Under the pieces are notes generated by a model, which was given only the letters and a program-made list of their open reading frames with translations, did not search any database and was not told where the DNA came from. Below, in pieces: positions 60,149-64,000 of a DNA stretch of 64,000 nt. How positions within the stretch are numbered: the first letter of the stretch is position 1; each line of letters starts with the position of its first letter. Source of the DNA: Halocatena salina. GTDB taxonomy: Archaea > Halobacteriota > Halobacteria > Halobacteriales > Haloarculaceae. The DNA lies in assembly GCF_023115355.1 (NCBI RefSeq), contig NZ_CP096022.1, forward strand, positions 62,001-126,000, given 5' to 3'. Both the position numbers and the translations under genes were made by a program.

Positions 60149-62164
60149 TCAGGAAACGGTAATCGTGATCTCGTGGGTGGTGGTGTTACCCTCGTTGTCC
60201 GTGGCTGTCAGTGCGACGGTGTAGTTGCCGGGAGCGTCATACGTGTGGGCGTTCCACCAGCCGGTCGCAGTCGTACCGTCACCGAACGTCCAGTCTAACG
60301 CCGTGATCCACTGCCCGCTTCCCGACGTGTCCGTCACCTGGAACGTGATCTGCTCGCCGACTGATGCGGTGGTCGTACTGGGGTCTACCTCTGCGAGGAC
60401 GGTACCCGATCCATCGTCATCCGTGGTCGTCGCCGCGACCGTCGTCGTCGCCGATTCGTTGCCCGCGCCATCGACTGCACGGACACCGATCTCGTAGCTC
60501 GTTCCTGCGGACAAGCTAGATACTGTCGTTTGGGTCATTCCCGCTGCAACGGTCTGGTTTTGACTTCCATCGACCGTCACTACGTAGTGATCTAGCCCGG
60601 AGCCACCGGTGTCCGAAGCAGTGTTCCAGGTGACGGTCACCGAAGAATTCGTCGTCGAACTCACCGATAGGTTTGTAGGTGTACTCGGCGCCGTCGTATC
60701 GTCATCCCCGCCCCCACTGCCATCGAGAGTGAGGGTGACAGTGGTGGTGCCTGCGGAATCGGTCACTGTCGTGGTCGTCGTGGTCGTATCGCCATCGGTT
60801 TCGGCAGTGATTTCGTGGGTTCCGAGGAACGCGGACGTAGAGTGGGTGCCCTGACTGTCGGTGGTAGCGGTCTCGTCGGTCCACCATTCATCGAACACCA
60901 GACCGGTCCAAACGTCGTACGCCGGTTTCTGCGACCAGTCCTGAGAGAACAATGGGGCTTCGTTTTCCCAGTGGCGGCCGTCCCAAAAGCCCCACATGAT
61001 GAACGCGTCGACACCTGGATGGCTGAACGCCCCTCGAAGATAGTTCTCCAACATGTCGGCGCGCTCTTGGTCACTGGTCCAATCGTCGCCGTTGTACGTG
61101 TCGAATTCGGTGATTTTCACCCGAGCGCCGTGATCGGCCCATTTGTTGATCTCACTGGTGACTTGGCTGGCGCTGATCCGTCCGTCGGGATTGTCGTTGG
61201 AGTTGAACTCGCCGGTGCGCGCGGCGACGTGAGCCTGTAATCCGACCGTGTCGAGTTGGGTAGCGGCGGAGTTGATGTGGTCGATTTCGGTCTCATAGCG
61301 GCCGTCGGTGTACGCATACGGGAACTGATTGAAATCGTTGACACCGATGCCGACGTCCAATCCATTGGCGGCAATGACTGACGCAGCTTGACTATACCAA
61401 TCGGCCAGCAACTGGGAGGTCCATGGGACGACCTCGCCGGTCCACGGTTCGTCAGTGTCGATCTGATCGCCGTAGACGCCCAGTTGGAGCTGATAGGTGT
61501 GCATGGCCTCGTTGACGATCTCCCACTCGGTGATGTCGTCGCCGTAGTGGGTGATGATGTCCTCGATATGCTGCATCGACCGGTCACGGATGGTTTGTGC
61601 GTCTTGGTTGTCGATGGCAGTTTGGATATCGTCTGGAATAGCACTTACACCATCGCGCCCCCAGATACAAACGTGGCCGCGCACGTTTAGTCCCTGATCG
61701 AGGAGCCATTGGGTTGCTTGGTCGGCTAACTGCTGTTCGTTCTCCCAAAACCTCCATTTGTGGCGGTTTTCTAACACAGTGGTGTTGAACAGCTCCGGGA
61801 TGTACGTCCGATAGTTGTCGCCGGGACTGGAGTTGTTTATCAGGGTATTGGCGTTGACGGCAGTGCCGAAGTTGAAGGCGTGGGTTTGCTGTGATATAGC
61901 CACGTCGGCGTCAGGGACCGGAGACCCATCGGGATTTTCGACGACGATCTCCACGGTTCCAGTGCGGTGTTCCTGAATGCGTTCGTCGACCGTCTTCGAG
62001 GGATCGGCCGTTTCTGCCGTGGCCGGCTGGGACCCCAGTCCACCCAGAGCGCTGAGAACGCTCATACCGCCGAGTGCCCGCAGATACGCGCGGCGGTTGA
62101 GGTGGCTTTTTCGTGTCTCTGTCGCGTCGTCCGTCGATACCGATTGCTCATGATCGCTTGTCAT
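60149..62164 (-). CDS. Tat-exported GH10 endo-xylanase with FN3 and PKD domains
   Basis: A 671-residue protein. The signal HLNRRAYLRALGGMSVLSAL is a twin-arginine signal ending near SQPATAETA. An N-terminal beta domain (VEIVVENPDGSPVPDADVAI) precedes the GH10 barrel at about 90-410. The acid/base Glu is in EWEIVNEAMH and the nucleophile Glu in VKITEFDTYNG. A Thr-rich linker leads to a fibronectin type III domain (about 490-580; PSTPTNLSVSSTT) and a C-terminal PKD domain (TALDWTFGDGTTATGWWNAHTY). It is secreted and hydrolyses beta-1,4-xylan, with FN3/PKD domains aiding polymer contact. It faces the rhamnosidase convergently. Confidence 0.94.
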   Translation of the reverse strand: MTSDHEQSVSTDDATETRKSHLNRRAYLRALGGMSVLSALGGLGSQPATAETADPSKTVDERIQEHRTGTVEIVVENPDGSPVPDADVAISQQTHAFNFGTAVNANTLINNSSPGDNYRTYIPELFNTTVLENRHKWRFWENEQQLADQATQWLLDQGLNVRGHVCIWGRDGVSAIPDDIQTAIDNQDAQTIRDRSMQHIEDIITHYGDDITEWEIVNEAMHTYQLQLGVYGDQIDTDEPWTGEVVPWTSQLLADWYSQAASVIAANGLDVGIGVNDFNQFPYAYTDGRYETEIDHINSAATQLDTVGLQAHVAARTGEFNSNDNPDGRISASQVTSEINKWADHGARVKITEFDTYNGDDWTSDQERADMLENYLRGAFSHPGVDAFIMWGFWDGRHWENEAPLFSQDWSQKPAYDVWTGLVFDEWWTDETATTDSQGTHSTSAFLGTHEITAETDGDTTTTTTTVTDSAGTTTVTLTLDGSGGGDDDTTAPSTPTNLSVSSTTNSSVTVTWNTASDTGGSGLDHYVVTVDGSQNQTVAAGMTQTTVSSLSAGTSYEIGVRAVDGAGNESATTTVAATTTDDDGSGTVLAEVDPSTTTASVGEQITFQVTDTSGSGQWITALDWTFGDGTTATGWWNAHTYDAPGNYTVALTATDNEGNTTTHEITITVS

Positions 62165-62200
62165 GCTAACACATCACCCGTATGCAATTGATACATATAC

Positions 62201-62212
62201 AATAATATAAAA
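62201..62212 (-). promoter_or_regulatory. TATA box of the xylanase gene
   Basis: On the minus strand TTTTATATTATT lies about 42 bases before the xylanase ATG at 62164, in an otherwise AT-rich promoter stretch. Confidence 0.4.
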
Positions 62213-63381
62213 CTTATGTTCACAACAAATTTCATTTCTATATTTACACTATGCCTTCAATTCTGGATACGGAGTATGTAGACCAGTTGTTAGACGAAGC
62301 GAACGAAAACGGAACTCTGACAGTCCGATAGTGGGACAGTTTCTGGAAACCCCTTTTCGTCATGATGACTGCCTTCTATTCGCGTTTTTCGTCCGTCACT
62401 GCGTTCTCACCACACGTCTCTCTCGTCGATCGGTACTTGGTTATGGAATTTTCTATAGTGACAACCTCCGAACTCCCGTTCTCTTTATATCGAGGTGGAT
62501 TTCAACCGTCTTTATTTGTTGTATGGGATTTTTATTCGGTGAATTCATCTAGTTAGGTAGGAGAAGTTCCGAATCAACGATTCGCACACGTTCTTCTATA
62601 TAGGAACTCAACTGCTATGCAATAAAATACTCGAGGCTCGTATCGTACAGTATGTTTATGTCGGTCGTCGAGTGGTAGGCAAACGATATTCACTGGTCTT
62701 CTCGGCGAAGTCTCGCCCTTAGCTGTCTCATTCCCACGTAGGTAGCCGGTAAAGCGGATATTGATATTACACTGGTACGTCTGTAATGCTATTCCGTGCT
62801 GTCGATCATATCGGCTCCGGTATGTACGCAACAGAAAACCGAATCGGGTGTTTGCGAGTAGGCCGTTTCTAACGGACTGAAACGATGCGTCGGGATGGGG
62901 CTTCGATTACGGAACAGGCAAATCCACCCTCGGGAGAACACCATGGTTGATTTATCATGGCGAACCCTAACTTGTGGTGGTCTTCAGGATCGAAAAGACG
63001 TCTTGAGCGGTTGGTGAAAAAGGGGTTGCTCTTCGATTCACCGTTCCTGAACGACGAAATCAGCCCCCAACGAAGGAACTCCAGAGGAGGCTACCTGAAA
63101 TCATCCGTGGCCGTCTTACGGTTGCTCACCTGATTGCTGATGACTGTGTAACCGGAGCTATCTACCGTCGGTCATGAGCGCTAACCGGTTGACCAACGAT
63201 CACTTACCCACAGAGCGTTCTTTATTCAATCTCTGACGCAGTATTGGAATTAATTTCTAAATTACAATGTCGTGTCCCAGCGTGTGTAGTACACGTCGCG
63301 TTACTGGAGAGGGGTCGTATCGGGGTTCGCGTCCTCGGCGAGCGATCGCGGGAAAGACCGGATAATCCGGGGGAACCAGTC
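62213..63381. other. Gene-poor region
   Basis: No gene is supported over 1.1 kb. A 26-codon frame at 62251-62331 (MPSILDTEYVDQLLDEANEN...) looks coding-like and ends in TAG. A 58-codon frame at 62957-63133 (MANPNLWWSSGSKRRLERLV...) and an overlapping frame with ELQRRLPEIIRGRLTVAHLI may be remnants of one decayed gene. None is recognised. Confidence 0.4.
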
Positions 63382-64000
63382 ATGAATGAAGTTCTCGTCC
63401 TCGACAGTAATGGGCAGGCGGCCCTCAGCATCGTTCGGTCGCTTGGTAGGCACGGCGTCCGTGTCACAGCTGGAACGGAGCGGCGGTTCGCCCTCGGATC
63501 GGTCTCGAAGTACGCAACGGACACGTACCTCCACCCCGACCCGGCCGACGACTGTTATGCCTTTCTCGACCATCTCCGGACGCACTTAGCAGACAACGAC
63601 TACTTCGCGGTCGTTCCGGTTACAGGGAAGACGACGTCACTTCTGTCCCGTCACAAAGCCGAACTCGAACGAACGGGAACGGTCGTCGCTGCTGAGGACT
63701 GGGAGACGCTATCACTCGTGTATGATAAGGCGAACACGTTCGATCTCGCCGCAACGCTCGATATTCCTGCTCCTGCGACGTTTACACCGGAGTCAGCCGA
63801 CGATCTCGATCGGATCCGGGATGAACTGTCGTATCCAGCGGTGATCAAATCGCGGAGTAAAAGCATGTGGACTGCCAACGGAGAACATAAACTGAGCCGC
63901 GTCAACGACTCCTATTACGTCCGCTCACCGGACGAACTCTTATCGACCTACGAAACGATCCGTGAATCGAACGACGTGTTCGAGGAGTATCCGCCGCTGG
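63382..64000 (+). CDS. ATP-grasp carboxylate-amine ligase, 5' part
   Basis: The frame starts MNEVLVLDSNGQAALSIVRS and stays open for 206 codons to the end of the window, so the gene is cut by the window edge. The N-terminal pre-ATP-grasp Rossmann-like domain (SLGRHGVRVTAGTERRFALG; VVPVTGKTTSLLSRHKAEL) leads into the ATP-grasp start (YDKANTFDLAATLDIPAPAT and YPAVIKSRSKSMWT, the ATP-binding Lys). It matches haloarchaeal carboxylate-amine ligase-type proteins, which often sit in cell-surface polysaccharide clusters. The product is unknown. Confidence 0.88.
   Translation, partial: MNEVLVLDSNGQAALSIVRSLGRHGVRVTAGTERRFALGSVSKYATDTYLHPDPADDCYAFLDHLRTHLADNDYFAVVPVTGKTTSLLSRHKAELERTGTVVAAEDWETLSLVYDKANTFDLAATLDIPAPATFTPESADDLDRIRDELSYPAVIKSRSKSMWTANGEHKLSRVNDSYYVRSPDELLSTYETIRESNDVFEEYPPL

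Noticed and set aside
1-64000. CRISPR arrays, tRNA or rRNA genes
   Set aside because: I looked for evenly spaced repeats and for tRNA-like cloverleaf or rRNA sequence by eye and found none. A tRNAscan and repeat search would be decisive.

Overview
The window looks like chromosomal DNA of a halophilic archaeon (class Halobacteria). The signs are many acidic proteins, Tat-type export signals (RR motifs followed by lipobox Cys), a bacterio-opsin-activator-type HTH regulator, an Lrp/TrkA-C fusion, DUF2270, universal-stress (Usp) domains fused to transporters, an aa3-type oxidase set, and TATA boxes about 26-30 nt before start codons, which fits leaderless mRNAs. By eye the base composition is less GC-rich than in many haloarchaea. 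I cannot name the genus. I found no rRNA, tRNA or CRISPR array.

Layout. (1) 1-14.4 kb: decayed and stress-related genes. These include remnants of an ADP-forming acyl-CoA synthetase and a UspA gene, an HTH regulator, a DUF2270 pair, an APC permease fused to two Usp domains with a coupled UspA and an Lrp/TrkA-C regulator, an M48 protease, a zincin-like protein with a frameshifted partial paralogue beside it, a patatin lipase and a broken MFS gene. (2) 14.5-21.1 kb: mostly ion transporters (CPA2 antiporter with two Usp domains, Na+/Ca2+ exchanger, Nramp-like, TauE/SafE). (3) 21.2-30.2 kb: sugar-acid and ester catabolism (Tat-exported SGNH esterase, IclR regulator, mannonate dehydratase, complete TRAP transporter, SDR, zinc alcohol dehydrogenase). 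(4) 30.2-32.3 kb: gene-poor, with a butanediol-dehydrogenase/Pit-transporter remnant. (5) 32.3-54 kb: a formate/respiration region. Two paralogous three-gene formate dehydrogenase operons flank an aa3-type cytochrome oxidase set (cox1, cox2, cox3, a cupredoxin and small membrane proteins) and an FNT-family channel fused to two Usp domains. A third, shorter formate-dehydrogenase-like catalytic subunit follows. (6) 54-62.2 kb: ZIP transporter, lipoprotein, GH78 rhamnosidase and an exported GH10 xylanase with FN3 and PKD domains. (7) The right end carries the start of an ATP-grasp ligase.

How it may work together (inference): formate moved by the FNT-Usp protein would be oxidised in the cytoplasm by one of the molybdopterin dehydrogenases. 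Electrons would pass through the ferredoxin-like and NuoF-like subunits into the respiratory chain ending at the aa3 oxidase. The NuoF-like subunits have lost the usual glycine-rich FMN/NADH motif, so the electron acceptor is an open question. Three unrelated transporters (APC, CPA2, FNT) carry C-terminal Usp pairs, and the APC and FNT pairs look like one module moved between carriers. The xylanase, rhamnosidase, SGNH esterase and uronate genes suggest use of plant-type polysaccharides.
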